Assembly (NCBI RefSeq): GCF_020165985.1
Contig: NZ_JAIUKZ010000006.1
Location: 78,203 to 142,202 of the forward strand
Length of the DNA stretch: 64,000 bases
Reading direction: 5' to 3'
DNA from: Bacillus sp. RAR_GA_16
Lineage (GTDB): Bacteria; Bacillota; Bacilli; Bacillales; Guptibacillaceae
The notes beneath the pieces are model-generated. The model searched no databases. It saw nothing but the letters and a program-made list of their open reading frames with translations, and was not told the origin of the DNA. Positions 25,464 through 34,150 of this stretch are shown here, in pieces (position 1 is the first letter of the stretch; each line of letters starts with the position of its first letter). The position numbers were made by a program, and so were the translations under genes.

Positions 25464-25781
25464 ATGGCCATTCCACAGCTGATTATTTCAATGCTGTTGT
25501 TTATTGTTCTTTTCTTTGGGATTGGATTTCTGCTTAACATGCTTCTTCGATCCACCTGGATCATGGCAGTTGCTTATCCTGTAATCGTTATCATGATTAT
25601 TGATAACGTCTCCTTTTTTCAATATTTCTCGTCACCTGGTTCCTCCTTTAAAGCGTTAGGGAATGATCTTCTCTCTCTTGGAAGTGCTGATGCGATTATC
25701 TTGTCTGCCGGTCTTGTTGGAGCAGTGTTCGCAGGCGTTGCCATTCGAATGCTTCGCGTAAGAGGATATCAGATGTTTTAA
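25464..25781 (+). CDS. yuiB: YuiB family membrane protein
   Basis: A 105-residue integral membrane protein. It has two hydrophobic segments in the N-terminal half (LIISMLLFIVLFFGIGFLLN and WIMAVAYPVIVIMII) and one in the C-terminal third (ADAIILSAGLVGAVFAGVAI). It matches B. subtilis YuiB in length, start and position before yuiC. The function is unknown. The ATG follows GGGGGTGAAACG. A strong terminator follows, so it is a single gene. Confidence 0.9.
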   Translation: MAIPQLIISMLLFIVLFFGIGFLLNMLLRSTWIMAVAYPVIVIMIIDNVSFFQYFSSPGSSFKALGNDLLSLGSADAIILSAGLVGAVFAGVAIRMLRVRGYQMF

Positions 25782-25814
25782 AAGCTTCGCCAACTGTTGG
25801 CAGAAGCTTTTTTC
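25781..25814 (+). terminator. Terminator of yuiB
   Basis: AAAGCTTCGCCAA pairs with TTGGCAGAAGCTTT (one bulge), then Ts. Confidence 0.8.
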
Positions 25815-25886
25815 ATGTCCTAAATGCAGAAATGAATAGCTTTTCCCTTCTCTGGAAATGAATAGATCATGAGAGGAGTGGAAGAT

Positions 25887-26486
25887 GTGCGAGTCATTCT
25901 GCTGATCGCAAAAGGGGTCGTATTTACGGGGCTTTTTGCAGCAGCTTTGCTATCAACCTATTTATTACTATCGGGTTTATCGGTTAATGATGTGACAAAG
26001 TGGTTGTTTCCTGAACAGGCTGTCCTAAGTGAAGAGAATCGAATGACGTTGGCGACGTCGCAGGATTGGTCTCAGTACCCTGTTCATACCGTAACAGCCA
26101 CTGGTTATACCGCGGGAGAAGAGTCAACGGGAAAAAAACCTGACCATCCTGCCTATGGCATTACTTATTCTGGGGTAAAGGTGAAGCGCGATCTTTATTC
26201 GACTATTGCTGCGGATACGTCTGTTTTTCCGATTGGAAGTGTTCTGTTTATCCCTGAATATGGGTTTGGGGTTGTGGCCGATACGGGAAGCGCCATTATC
26301 GGGGATCGCATTGATCTCTATTACGATACCGTTCAAGATGTTTACACAGAATGGGGCAAGAAAACATTGGACGTCTATCTTATTCAAAAAGGGAACGGTA
26401 CGTTATCGGAGGAAATGCTTCAAAACATGAACGAAGAAGAATCTATGCAGGTATTTAGGCAGGAATTTATAAGCGAAAAAGAATAA
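25887..26486 (+). CDS. yuiC: 3D domain protein YuiC (lytic transglycosylase fold)
   Basis: A 199-residue protein with an N-terminal membrane anchor ([20 protein letters not shown]) and a C-terminal 3D domain (residues about 70-165). Family signatures are TATGYTAG, the aspartates in [12 protein letters not shown], and [19 protein letters not shown]. The 3D domain is the double-psi barrel of MltA-type transglycosylases; B. subtilis YuiC is a stationary-phase survival (Sps/Rpf-like) cell-wall enzyme. GTG 25887 is preferred as start because GAGAGGAGTGG ends six bases before it; ATG 25869 has no visible site. Confidence 0.88.
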   Translation: MRVILLIAKGVVFTGLFAAALLSTYLLLSGLSVNDVTKWLFPEQAVLSEENRMTLATSQDWSQYPVHTVTATGYTAGEESTGKKPDHPAYGITYSGVKVKRDLYSTIAADTSVFPIGSVLFIPEYGFGVVADTGSAIIGDRIDLYYDTVQDVYTEWGKKTLDVYLIQKGNGTLSEEMLQNMNEEESMQVFRQEFISEKE

Positions 26487-26498
26487 GTCACAACAAAA

Positions 26499-26526
26499 GG
26501 TCGGAGAGGTGAATCTCCGACCTTAT
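26499..26526. terminator. Terminator between yuiC and the convergent binding-protein-like gene
   Basis: Perfect 9-bp stem GGTCGGAGA and TCTCCGACC, with an AAAA run on the left and TTATTT on the right. Confidence 0.75.
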
Positions 26527-27326
26527 TTCTGCAGAAACGCGTCTTCTCCTTCAAAGGAAGGATACCGGTCAGGATGAAGGATGGCAGCAAGTTTCACAAG
26601 TCCCGTTATTAAGCGAGGAGATGGTCGACAATACAACCATTCCTCGAGGACATGAATGGGACGGTCCTCCAGCTGCTCCCAGCCTGGTCGTTTTTTGACG
26701 ATGCTAGGATTTACTTTGTTTTGTCGTACGCCAACCCAGGCAAGGCATATGTGATCTGGTTGACGACTCACAACATCCGTCCAGTCTGTTTGCACCGAAG
26801 CGAGATCTACATCTCGAAACACATTTTTGGCGCCGGCTAGTTCGCTGATTTCGGTTAACCAGTTAGTTTTTCCTGGAGTGAAGATCGGTTTTGGCCACCA
26901 TTCCCAATAAAGTTCTGGTTTATTGGGAATGTGATCACTGATTTCCTTATACTGCTGGATTAACTCTTTAAAACGATTAGAAAGTGAGGCGGCTTTATCC
27001 TCCATATTTGTGAGCTCGCCGAGAGTGACGATATCGGTGCATATGTCATCCAGCGAATTAGGATTTAAGATGGTGTATGACAATCCGAGTTCATCGAGAC
27101 CTTCAATGTTTTTCTCCATTCCAGGAACGCTTAGAGAAGCGAGGATGAGATCAGGCTTCAGTTCTTGTACACGATGCAAATCAATTGAAAGATCTGGACC
27201 GAGTTTAGGAAGTCTTGTCACTTGCTCGGGCCAGTCCGAAAAGTCATCAACGCCCACGAGTTGATCGGTTAAGCCAAGATAAGCACACAGTTCTGTATTG
27301 CTAGGACATAATGAAACGATGCGCAT
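26523..27326 (-). CDS. Cobalamin-binding (BtuF-like) domain protein without signal peptide
   Basis: A 267-residue class III solute-binding domain of the BtuF/FecB type (RIVSLCPSNTELCAYLGLTDQLVGVDDFSDWP at the start, given in part). It has the usual helical backbone and LGPDLSIDLHRVQELKPDLILAS region. The protein begins directly with the domain, with no signal peptide or lipobox, so it appears cytosolic. It lies 15 bases downstream of yuiD and probably shares its transcript. Possible roles are cobalamin or corrinoid handling, or another metal chelate; no transporter genes are adjacent. Confidence 0.8.
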   Translation of the reverse strand: MRIVSLCPSNTELCAYLGLTDQLVGVDDFSDWPEQVTRLPKLGPDLSIDLHRVQELKPDLILASLSVPGMEKNIEGLDELGLSYTILNPNSLDDICTDIVTLGELTNMEDKAASLSNRFKELIQQYKEISDHIPNKPELYWEWWPKPIFTPGKTNWLTEISELAGAKNVFRDVDLASVQTDWTDVVSRQPDHICLAWVGVRQNKVNPSIVKKRPGWEQLEDRPIHVLEEWLYCRPSPRLITGLVKLAAILHPDRYPSFEGEDAFLQK

Positions 27327-27341
27327 GGAAGTCCTCCATTT

Positions 27342-27836
27342 CTAAGCTATTTGAAAGGCATAATAAAGAATTAACGTAGAGATAACGCCAAGCAAACCAC
27401 CTACGAGAACTTCAATGGGTTTATGACCCAGAAGTTCTTTTAATTCCTCAATTTTTTCTCGTTCTTGTTTTTGCTGCCAATTTTTTGCTTCAGATACAAA
27501 TCGGTTAAAATTCATAACTAGTTGATTCAGAACAATCGCTTGCTCACCCGTTTGCCTACGAACACCTGTGGAATCAAACATCACGATAATGCTGAACATG
27601 GCAGCAACCGCAAATATAGGTGAATCGAGTCCTGTTTCCAGAGCTACACCAGTTGCTAAAGAAGTTGTAGCCGCAGAGTGAGAGCTAGGCATTCCGCCTG
27701 TAGCGTTGAACAGGGACCAATTGATTTGTTTTGTTGCAATAAAATAAATTGGTACTTTTAAGAACTGCGCAAACACAACGCCGAATAACGCAGCCCAGAG
27801 TGGGAAGTTTAACAAAATATCCATGAGTGAGAACAT
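27342..27836 (-). CDS. yuiD: Divergent PAP2 family membrane protein YuiD
   Basis: A 164-residue membrane protein of the YuiD/DUF212 group, a divergent relative of type 2 phosphatidic acid phosphatases. Key segment GGMPSSHSAATTSLATG (about 47-63) contains the PSSH signature, followed by DSTGVRRQTGEQA (about 89). Four helices are likely. The natural substrate is not known. ATG 27836 has AAAGGAAG immediately before it, while homologues align better from the internal ATG at 27824; the start is therefore uncertain by four residues. First gene of a two-gene unit. Confidence 0.9.
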   Translation of the reverse strand: MFSLMDILLNFPLWAALFGVVFAQFLKVPIYFIATKQINWSLFNATGGMPSSHSAATTSLATGVALETGLDSPIFAVAAMFSIIVMFDSTGVRRQTGEQAIVLNQLVMNFNRFVSEAKNWQQKQEREKIEELKELLGHKPIEVLVGGLLGVISTLILYYAFQIA

Positions 27837-28129
27837 CTTCCTTTCTACATCGTTCCTATGTTTGGTGTACCCGAAGAAATGGATATTAAATCGAACGAAT
27901 CGTTGAAAAGAGAGGAGTAGATTCCAAACGAGTCGCAGGTTGCCGGTTTGGAGTAGGGTGGAAAAACGATGTAAATGATCCGTCTATTATACCATATTCG
28001 GGAGAATTTGGTCCTTATCGCTCTTGTCTCCAGTAAAACGCCAACCTCTTCCATTGACACAATAACTCTTTCGTGTTAACTTATTAGTGATTTACCAAAC
28101 TAAAGGATTTACTGAAAGGTTGTTACACG

Positions 28130-29452
28130 ATGAATGCCGTTATTCTTGCTGTTTTAATTATGCTAGGCCTTAGCCTATTTCGTATACATGTCGTTGTTGC
28201 TCTCGTCGTCGGTGCGATTGCTGGTGGTCTACTTGGAGGCTTGTCACTTGATGATACCATCAATGCGTTTAGTTCAGGACTTGGAGGCGGAGCTACTGTT
28301 GCCTTAAGCTATGCATTACTTGGAAGCTTTGCAGTTGGCCTCACACGCACTGGTCTACCTGAATTAATTGTAGAACGTGCGTTGCAGCTCGTTAACCGTC
28401 AGGGAGGCGACCGGAAGAAAGGGCTCGCTAAAGTACTGATTCTGTTTATTATTCTATTAATTTCTTGTTTCTCACAAAACCTTGTGCCTGTACACATTGC
28501 GTTCATTCCAATCTTAATTCCACCAATTCTTCAAGTGTTAAATGAGCTTGGACTTGATCGAAGAGCGGTTGCAGCAGTACTCACTTTTGGTTTAACTGCA
28601 CCATATATTCTATTGCCAGCAGGATTCGGTAAAATATTCCACGAAATTCTTCAGTCAAACATGGCAGATAGCGGACTGGACATTGAACTTTCTCAAATTC
28701 CAACCGCGATGCTTCTACCAACAGCAGGACTTGTTGTAGGTCTTCTGATTGCTGTGTTTATTTCGTACCGCAAGCCAAGGACTTATAAACAGCTATCCAT
28801 CGCTCAAGAAGATACGCCTGAAACGCATACCTATTCGAAACGATCCATCATTTTTGCCGGAATCTCTGTTCTCGTTACGTTAGCCGTTCAAATTCCAACT
28901 GAGTCTATGATTCTAGGTGCGCTGTCGGGCATTATTGTTCTTTATGTAACGAGAAGTATTCGCTTGTCTGAGTCTGAGGCTGTTTTAACAGACGGTATGA
29001 AAATGATGGCGTTCATTGGTTTTGTTATGCTTGCCGCCAATGGTTTTGCAGAGGTGCTAAGACAAACTGGTGAAGTCGAAGCTCTCGTAACACAGGCATC
29101 CGGATTAATTGGGGACAATAAAGCATTGGCTGCTCTTTTAATGTTAATCGTTGGACTATTTATCACGATGGGCATCGGATCATCGTTTTCCACGATTCCG
29201 ATCATCGCAGCCATTTACGTGCCGCTTGCAATGGAGCTCGGATTTAGCCCAATGGCCACGATTGCACTTGTTGGAACAGCTGCAGCGCTAGGTGACGCTG
29301 GTTCCCCTGCATCTGATAGTACGCTTGGGCCGACGTCAGGACTAAATGCAGACGGTCAGCATAATCACATTTGGGACACCGTTGTACCAACATTTTTACA
29401 CTATAACATTCCACTCATTTTATTCGGCTGGATTGCCGCAATGATCTTTTAA
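28130..29452 (+). CDS. yuiF: Sodium/proton antiporter-like transporter YuiF (NhaC family)
   Basis: A 440-residue polytopic membrane protein of the ion-transporter superfamily that includes NhaC and MleN, matching YuiF. About eleven helices are visible. Signatures are an N-terminal [40 protein letters not shown] (about 108) and a C-terminal [20 protein letters not shown] (about 383-402). It is predicted to exchange sodium and protons, or to carry an amino acid with sodium; the substrate is unknown. In alkaliphiles such antiporters aid pH balance. Strong palindromic terminator follows. Confidence 0.9.
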   Translation: MNAVILAVLIMLGLSLFRIHVVVALVVGAIAGGLLGGLSLDDTINAFSSGLGGGATVALSYALLGSFAVGLTRTGLPELIVERALQLVNRQGGDRKKGLAKVLILFIILLISCFSQNLVPVHIAFIPILIPPILQVLNELGLDRRAVAAVLTFGLTAPYILLPAGFGKIFHEILQSNMADSGLDIELSQIPTAMLLPTAGLVVGLLIAVFISYRKPRTYKQLSIAQEDTPETHTYSKRSIIFAGISVLVTLAVQIPTESMILGALSGIIVLYVTRSIRLSESEAVLTDGMKMMAFIGFVMLAANGFAEVLRQTGEVEALVTQASGLIGDNKALAALLMLIVGLFITMGIGSSFSTIPIIAAIYVPLAMELGFSPMATIALVGTAAALGDAGSPASDSTLGPTSGLNADGQHNHIWDTVVPTFLHYNIPLILFGWIAAMIF

Positions 29453-29457
29453 GTAAG

Positions 29458-29489
29458 AAAACACGAAGAGCGCTCTTCGTGTTTTTTTC
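29458..29489 (+). terminator. Terminator of yuiF
   Basis: Perfect palindrome with arms AACACGAAGAGC and GCTCTTCGTGTT, then Ts. Confidence 0.85.
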
Positions 29490-29564
29490 GATTACAGCAC
29501 ATTCTATGAAAGAGAATTAGGATGAGTCTGATACACTATAGAAAAAGTTGGAAAGAGGTGCAGC

Positions 29565-30161
29565 ATGTATTTTGGTAAAGAAAAGGAACAAAACAGTAAT
29601 CGCACGCCTCCGAATCAGCGTGTAACTACTGGATGGCCGGTGCTTCACGTTGGGAACGTTCCATACTATGAGAAAGATTTATCGAATTGGGATTTAAGAA
29701 TTGGCGGGTTAGTGGACCGTCCTACTGTCTTCTCGTTTGAAGAGTTACTTGCTCTACCCGAAGCATCCAAAAAAAATGACATTCACTGTGTAACAGGCTG
29801 GTCCAAATTTGATAATGAATGGGAAGGGATTCCTACGCGGACCATTGTCGAACATGTCGGTCTTCGTAAGGAGGCAAAATTTGTGATGATTGAAGCAGAA
29901 GAAGGGTGGACAACGAACCTCCCGCTTGAAGACTTTCTAAGAGAAACAAGTCTTCTGGCTCATAAACATAATGGAGAAGAGTTAACACCAGAGCATGGAT
30001 ATCCAGTCAGGTTAGTCATTCCGCACTTATATTTTTGGAAGAGTGCTAAATGGATTCGAGCCATTAAATTTCGGTCTGAAAACCAGCAGGGGTTTTGGGA
30101 ACGTAATGGCTATCACATGTATGGAGATCCCTGGAAAGAACAGCGCTTTGCGTGGGACTAG
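29565..30161 (+). CDS. yuiH: Sulfite oxidase-like molybdoenzyme YuiH
   Basis: A 198-residue oxidoreductase molybdopterin-binding protein. It consists of a single catalytic domain of the sulfite oxidase fold, with the Mo-ligating Cys75 in HCVTGWSKFDNEWEG. Other family features are LRIGGLVDRP near 45, the PLEDFLRE segment (about 124), GYPVRLVIPHLYFWKSAKW (about 145-163) and a C-terminal GFWERNGYHMYGDPW. No signal peptide or twin-arginine motif is present, so it is likely cytosolic. It probably reduces or oxidises a sulphur- or N-oxide substrate. Molybdate uptake genes modBA lie 4 kb away. Confidence 0.9.
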   Translation: MYFGKEKEQNSNRTPPNQRVTTGWPVLHVGNVPYYEKDLSNWDLRIGGLVDRPTVFSFEELLALPEASKKNDIHCVTGWSKFDNEWEGIPTRTIVEHVGLRKEAKFVMIEAEEGWTTNLPLEDFLRETSLLAHKHNGEELTPEHGYPVRLVIPHLYFWKSAKWIRAIKFRSENQQGFWERNGYHMYGDPWKEQRFAWD

Positions 30162-30188
30162 AAAACTGCCGAAACGGCAGTTTTTTTA
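30162..30188 (+). terminator. Terminator of yuiH
   Basis: AAAACTGCC and GGCAGTTTT stem with loop GAAAC, followed by Ts. Confidence 0.8.
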
Positions 30189-30394
30189 GTTCTCATCGAG
30201 TATTTTCTTCCTATGAAAAAATGTTTCATACGAACCAACAGGGATATGTCATCAAATGTAGAATTCATAGTTTAGAATAAATTTGCAAGAATAGGCTCAT
30301 TGTTGAACGAAGGCCTTTTAATGGATACAACTTATATATGGTGTAGCTGTCCTCTCCTTATCGAAATTAAGACGAAACTAACAGGAGTGATGAA

Positions 30395-31129
30395 TTGAGT
30401 AAATTGCAGGATCATATTATGGATCATTTAACATGTGGCGTTCTCGCAATTGATCTGGATTATCGAGTGATCCAGATTAATAAAGTAGGGGAGTGTATTC
30501 TGAAAGTAACTCGTAACGAGATTCTTGGTGAAAGTGTCTATGACATCTTTCCTCTAGCCCCAGAAGAAGTGCGTCATGTGGAGCGAACAGTTCAAACGGG
30601 AGAAGAATATTTTATTGAAGCCATGCCTTATAAATGGGGCAAATTCAATATGTATTTAACCGTTCAAACAAAAGTGTTAACGAATTCGAACAAGATGTAT
30701 GGGGCGATGGTTGAATTTCGAGATATGACCCATGTATACCAAAAGCAAGAAGAGTTGATTGATCGGATGGAAGACATGGCAGTAAATGTCATTCCACTCA
30801 TGGATCAGCTGGGTCTATTGCCGATTCAACCTGTCGTGGAAGAAGTGGGCTTTCATTATCTATTAGATATTGGCCTTCAAAAAGTAGCAGATATGAAGGT
30901 TAACACCCTCATAATGGACTTATCGTCCATTACGTATCTAAATGACGATTTCACGGAGATGATTGCAAAGCTGTGTGGCGCGCTTAACCTGGTTGGAGTC
31001 AATATCATGATAACTGGCGTTAGACCTGAAACAGCGCTGAGATGGGTATCAACAGGCACTGATTACATAAAAACAACCTATCATCCTCATGTTCAGGCGG
31101 CTCTTTCAACTTATAAAAATGGTAGGTAA
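30395..31129 (+). CDS. PAS-STAS stressosome-type regulator (RsbR-like)
   Basis: A 244-residue protein with an N-terminal PAS domain (about 1-112; GVLAIDLDYRVIQINKVGE) and a C-terminal STAS domain (about 138-240). The linker VNVIPLMDQLGLLPIQP matches the RsbR family junction. The STAS phosphorylation loop is MDLSSIT (Ser177/Ser178), where RsbR paralogues have threonine. Such proteins form the stressosome that controls the general stress factor sigma-B. The PAS part suggests sensing of a small molecule, redox or light. Start TTG 30395 behind CAGGAGTG. It stands alone. Confidence 0.85.
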   Translation: MSKLQDHIMDHLTCGVLAIDLDYRVIQINKVGECILKVTRNEILGESVYDIFPLAPEEVRHVERTVQTGEEYFIEAMPYKWGKFNMYLTVQTKVLTNSNKMYGAMVEFRDMTHVYQKQEELIDRMEDMAVNVIPLMDQLGLLPIQPVVEEVGFHYLLDIGLQKVADMKVNTLIMDLSSITYLNDDFTEMIAKLCGALNLVGVNIMITGVRPETALRWVSTGTDYIKTTYHPHVQAALSTYKNGR

Positions 31130-31130
31130 A

Positions 31131-31162
31131 AAGAGCGTTCCGACGAGGGAGCGCTCTTTCTT
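31131..31162 (+). terminator. Terminator between the PAS-STAS gene and the convergent amidase gene
   Basis: AAGAGCG (31131-31137) pairs with CGCTCTT (31152-31158), extended by inner TTCC/GGGA pairing, then TTCTT. Confidence 0.7.
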
Positions 31163-31169
31163 ATGACCA

Positions 31170-32543
31170 TTAAATATCCAGGTTTTCGATCGTATTCTGT
31201 AACTTACTTCGTTCTTTATCGATTTCTTTTAAAGCTGCTTCGAGCATGTTTTTGTACAGTCCGAGAATAAGTTGACCATAGGTCGTTCCAGGCACTGCCC
31301 ATTTTCCATTCAAGGCCTGCCAAGTTGTGGCAGACCCTCGCATGACAAGGTCGAATCGGGGGTCCACTTTTTGGTCAAATGCCGGGATCGGTGATGTTGA
31401 TGTATAAGCGTAAAGATGTTGAATGTGAGCAAGGACACCAGTCGACTCATTTGGGAAAGATGCCCCACGAGCTCCTCCTCCTGTAGCACCGATTCCAGCA
31501 AAGTTATTTTGATCAGGTTTCACGTCACCTGTAAAACGGAAGAAGTTTGTTTCGTGAAGTGCCTGCGCAAAAGCAATGTCGCCGCGGATGTTGTACTTTT
31601 TACTTTGCGACAAGTACAGTTCAGTTAAATCTGGTGCTCCTGGGTTAATTGATCTTGTATAAGCATCCATTTGCTTAGCTGTTAAAACAGCCTTTCCCTT
31701 AATGGGATAACCTTTATCAGGTTTAGAAGGTACTGAGGGTGATTTTCCTTCAACAAGAATAAAGGAATCAAACCCTGCCTTCGTTAATTTTCCCACTAGA
31801 TCTTCGGCATTGTTTTTTTCACGGAAAGCGCCTACTTGAACACGGTAGAATGTTTTCTTGTCGACCACAGTTGAAAAAATGAAGCCTCCAAACCCTTTTT
31901 GAATCAATTTACTCAAGTGTTCTTCTGCGTTCTCCCGATCACGAAATGACCCTGCAATAACTTTATACAACGTATCCTCAATGGGTTTAGATTTTACAGG
32001 AAGTTTTAAAGCTTGTGCGGTAGCGTCTGCAATGACTGATGAGATATCCATGATAAAAGAAGGATTTGTCAGAAGTTTAAGATCTTGATCATTATCAACA
32101 AACAAAACTTCAATGAGCAATGCATTCATTTTCGTTTCCCTTAATACGAAGAAGTTAGCTCGTTTCTTACCTCGATCTAAGATCTTGTATTTCTTCAAGA
32201 TGTTATCCGCAATTTTATTATGAATCGTTGTTTGTAATTGAATCGTTTCGTTAGGGACCTGGCCATTATAGATAAAAGTTTCGAATCCACTTCCACCAGA
32301 AGCATTGTTATGAATGCTCAGAAAGAAATCGGCTTTTATTGCATTTGAAAGGTCAGTCCTCTTTTTAAGCTCCACCGTTTTATCTGTTTCTCTCGTTAAC
32401 ACAACTTCAACCTGATACTTTGACAAAAGACGGTCATGCACCATTTGAGAAATGGCAAGGTTAAAATTTTTCTCTTGAAAATTTTTATACGTAGCCCCTG
32501 GATCTGAACCGCCGTGTCCTGGATCAATGACAACCAAAGTCAT
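31170..32543 (-). CDS. Amidase-SPOR-SPOR-glucosaminidase cell-wall hydrolase
   Basis: A 457-residue protein with two catalytic domains. Residues 1-182 form an N-acetylmuramoyl-L-alanine amidase (Amidase_3) with zinc ligands His10, Glu24 and His78 and catalytic Glu145. Residues about 188-265 hold two SPOR repeats (IAGSFRDRENAEEHL and VQVGAFREKNNAEDL) that bind denuded glycan. Residues about 290-445 form a glucosaminidase-type domain (AQALHETNFFRFTGDV). There is no signal peptide: the protein begins at the catalytic domain, as in B. subtilis CwlC, which lyses the mother cell late in sporulation. A sigma-K-like promoter lies upstream. Confidence 0.9.
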   Translation of the reverse strand: MTLVVIDPGHGGSDPGATYKNFQEKNFNLAISQMVHDRLLSKYQVEVVLTRETDKTVELKKRTDLSNAIKADFFLSIHNNASGGSGFETFIYNGQVPNETIQLQTTIHNKIADNILKKYKILDRGKKRANFFVLRETKMNALLIEVLFVDNDQDLKLLTNPSFIMDISSVIADATAQALKLPVKSKPIEDTLYKVIAGSFRDRENAEEHLSKLIQKGFGGFIFSTVVDKKTFYRVQVGAFREKNNAEDLVGKLTKAGFDSFILVEGKSPSVPSKPDKGYPIKGKAVLTAKQMDAYTRSINPGAPDLTELYLSQSKKYNIRGDIAFAQALHETNFFRFTGDVKPDQNNFAGIGATGGGARGASFPNESTGVLAHIQHLYAYTSTSPIPAFDQKVDPRFDLVMRGSATTWQALNGKWAVPGTTYGQLILGLYKNMLEAALKEIDKERSKLQNTIENLDI

Positions 32544-32571
32544 GCTGTTCCCTCCATTACATTTGGATAAT

Positions 32572-32599
32572 ACTAGTATATTTACCCCGGTCTATTTTG
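32572..32599 (-). promoter_or_regulatory. Possible sigma-K-type promoter of the CwlC-like hydrolase
   Basis: On the minus strand AC, 16 bases, then AATATACTA; consensus AC-N16/17-CATANNNTA with one mismatch. It ends about 30 bases upstream of the start codon. Confidence 0.35.
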
Positions 32600-32644
32600 T
32601 TTGGACAATCTCTCGAAATGGAAGGAATTTAGAGAAAATGGGTG

Positions 32645-33232
32645 TCACGGAACCAATTCATAGAGAGGGCTGACTGAGGGATCGCTTGCGATATGTTCTG
32701 GATAAATAAATCCACGCCCATCATCAGGGAAACAAAGTCCTGCTTTTTGATAGCATTCTTGGATAAACTCAGAACAGATGTATCGATCATTCGGGATTGA
32801 TTCCAAATCATCAATCACAACGCTAGCAAGGATCTTAAGGATTTCCTCAATATCATAGAATTTTCCGGTTAAATCTGCGCCTCTTTGTAACATCGCATTT
32901 CGTTTTATCTCATCTAAATTTTTCATTTGAGAATGCCTCGCTAGATATAGTTTTCCTTTATAGGGTTGACCAGAATTTCGGTAATCGCTGAAATAATGAG
33001 AAACGGGAACGATTCGTACCCCATAACTTTCGACACTTTCTAATAGCATAATGCGGTCCATCCAGTGAAATATAAGCGCAACATGACTGAATCTGGAATT
33101 TGAAACGTTTTGAATAATTCTACTTACTGGATATGAGCCACTACAAAGAAGAAGGTCGCCGGTTTGTATTGCACTGCGGACAGATTGATAGTTTTTTACG
33201 GTTAAATTGACGTAGCGATCGCCTTTCATCAT
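32645..33232 (-). CDS. Permuted papain-like (YiiX/YaeF-type) hydrolase
   Basis: A 195-residue protein of the permuted NlpC/P60 superfamily (YiiX/C92-like). The N-terminal part has GDLLLCSGSYPVSRIIQ and SRFSHVALIF with the catalytic His (about 48). The C-terminal part has the nucleophile Cys in DRYICSEFIQECY (about 152). No signal peptide is seen, so it is probably cytosolic. These enzymes cleave peptide or lipid-amide bonds, but Bacillus members are uncharacterised. RBS AAGGAGGG. It lies upstream of the amidase gene in the same direction and could be co-expressed. Confidence 0.82.
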   Translation of the reverse strand: MMKGDRYVNLTVKNYQSVRSAIQTGDLLLCSGSYPVSRIIQNVSNSRFSHVALIFHWMDRIMLLESVESYGVRIVPVSHYFSDYRNSGQPYKGKLYLARHSQMKNLDEIKRNAMLQRGADLTGKFYDIEEILKILASVVIDDLESIPNDRYICSEFIQECYQKAGLCFPDDGRGFIYPEHIASDPSVSPLYELVP

Positions 33233-33387
33233 AACCCTCCTTTTTTGATAAGACTACTCATGTAGTTAGATAGTTGGAAGCGATTTCCTTCTTTTGAACA
33301 TGTTTTGATTGAAAAAGACTATCTTACTGAGGAAACGCTTGTACTTCAGAAGCATTAGGTTCTATAGTAAATAGTGAGGTGAAAATA

Positions 33388-34104
33388 ATGGATTTTTTGA
33401 AAGTAGTGGTTATCCTCGCTTTCCTATTAATGGCAGCTAATTTAGTTAAGCCCTTTGTTACGGCTTCAAGAAAAAGAGCGGCTATTTTTGCGGCATTCTG
33501 GCTTCTTTTGTACATCATTGTATGGGGGGTACCTGCTTTTGTCAGCTCATCTACAAATGAAACGAGTGATAGTAGTAATGAGACAACAAACCAGGCAGAG
33601 AGAGACGAAGATGAAGTACCAGAAGAGGTGAAAAAAGAAGAAGCAAAAATGGAAGAAGAGATTGATTTTGATCCTGCTTCAATTGAGCTCATTGTGGATG
33701 CGAGATCCTTACTTGGATTGCCACGTGAAGAATTTGTTTCTCAATTTCCTAAGCGGATTGAAGAAGACCCAGAAGAACCAATGAAAATGAATTTTGAGAA
33801 CGGAGAAGTCGTGTTTAAGGACAATATTGCTACTGAAATGACGTATTATCCAGAAGGTTTGCAATATCTTGAAGATAATCGCCTTTTGCTTGCAAGCTTA
33901 GGTTTTGAGGTAGAGGAGCTACGCAAAGGCTCAAACCCATTTGAAACGCCCGTTACCCTTTATTTAATTGATGGCTACTCAGACGTAACGATCTATGGGA
34001 CGAAGAATGACAAAGAGGATCAGTTGATTGAAAAAATTTACTTGAAAAAGGAATTTTACTCAACATCAGAGGAATCAGAAGATGTGGTAGAAGCGGAGGA
34101 ATAA
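33388..34104 (+). CDS. Membrane-anchored acidic hypothetical protein
   Basis: A 238-residue protein. The N-terminus has two hydrophobic segments (about 3-20 and 32-52), followed by a Ser/Thr/Asn-rich linker, a Glu-rich coiled segment (EEVKKEEAKMEEE) and a folded C-terminal domain with SLLGLPREEFVSQFP and NPFETPVTLYLIDGYSDVTIYG. The domain probably lies outside the cell. ATG 33388 is chosen over an in-frame GTG at 33379, because GAGGTG is correctly spaced from the ATG. I do not recognise the family. Confidence 0.75.
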   Translation: MDFLKVVVILAFLLMAANLVKPFVTASRKRAAIFAAFWLLLYIIVWGVPAFVSSSTNETSDSSNETTNQAERDEDEVPEEVKKEEAKMEEEIDFDPASIELIVDARSLLGLPREEFVSQFPKRIEEDPEEPMKMNFENGEVVFKDNIATEMTYYPEGLQYLEDNRLLLASLGFEVEELRKGSNPFETPVTLYLIDGYSDVTIYGTKNDKEDQLIEKIYLKKEFYSTSEESEDVVEAEE

Positions 34105-34118
34105 TTCGCTGTGGGATG

Positions 34119-34150
34119 AACTCGCTCAAAATACTGAGCGAGTTTTTTTA
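34119..34150. terminator. Terminator between the hypothetical gene and modB
   Basis: Perfect 10-bp stem AACTCGCTCA and TGAGCGAGTT with a T-run on the plus strand, located at the end of both convergent genes. Confidence 0.8.

Noticed and set aside
27845..28060. Minus-strand frame of 71 residues between yuiD and yuiF
   Set aside because: No ribosome site and no recognisable composition; it occupies the promoter region of the divergent genes.
30190..30394. Sigma-B promoter upstream of the PAS-STAS gene
   Set aside because: GTTTAG is present, but the element 13 bases on (GAATAG) does not match GGGTAT.
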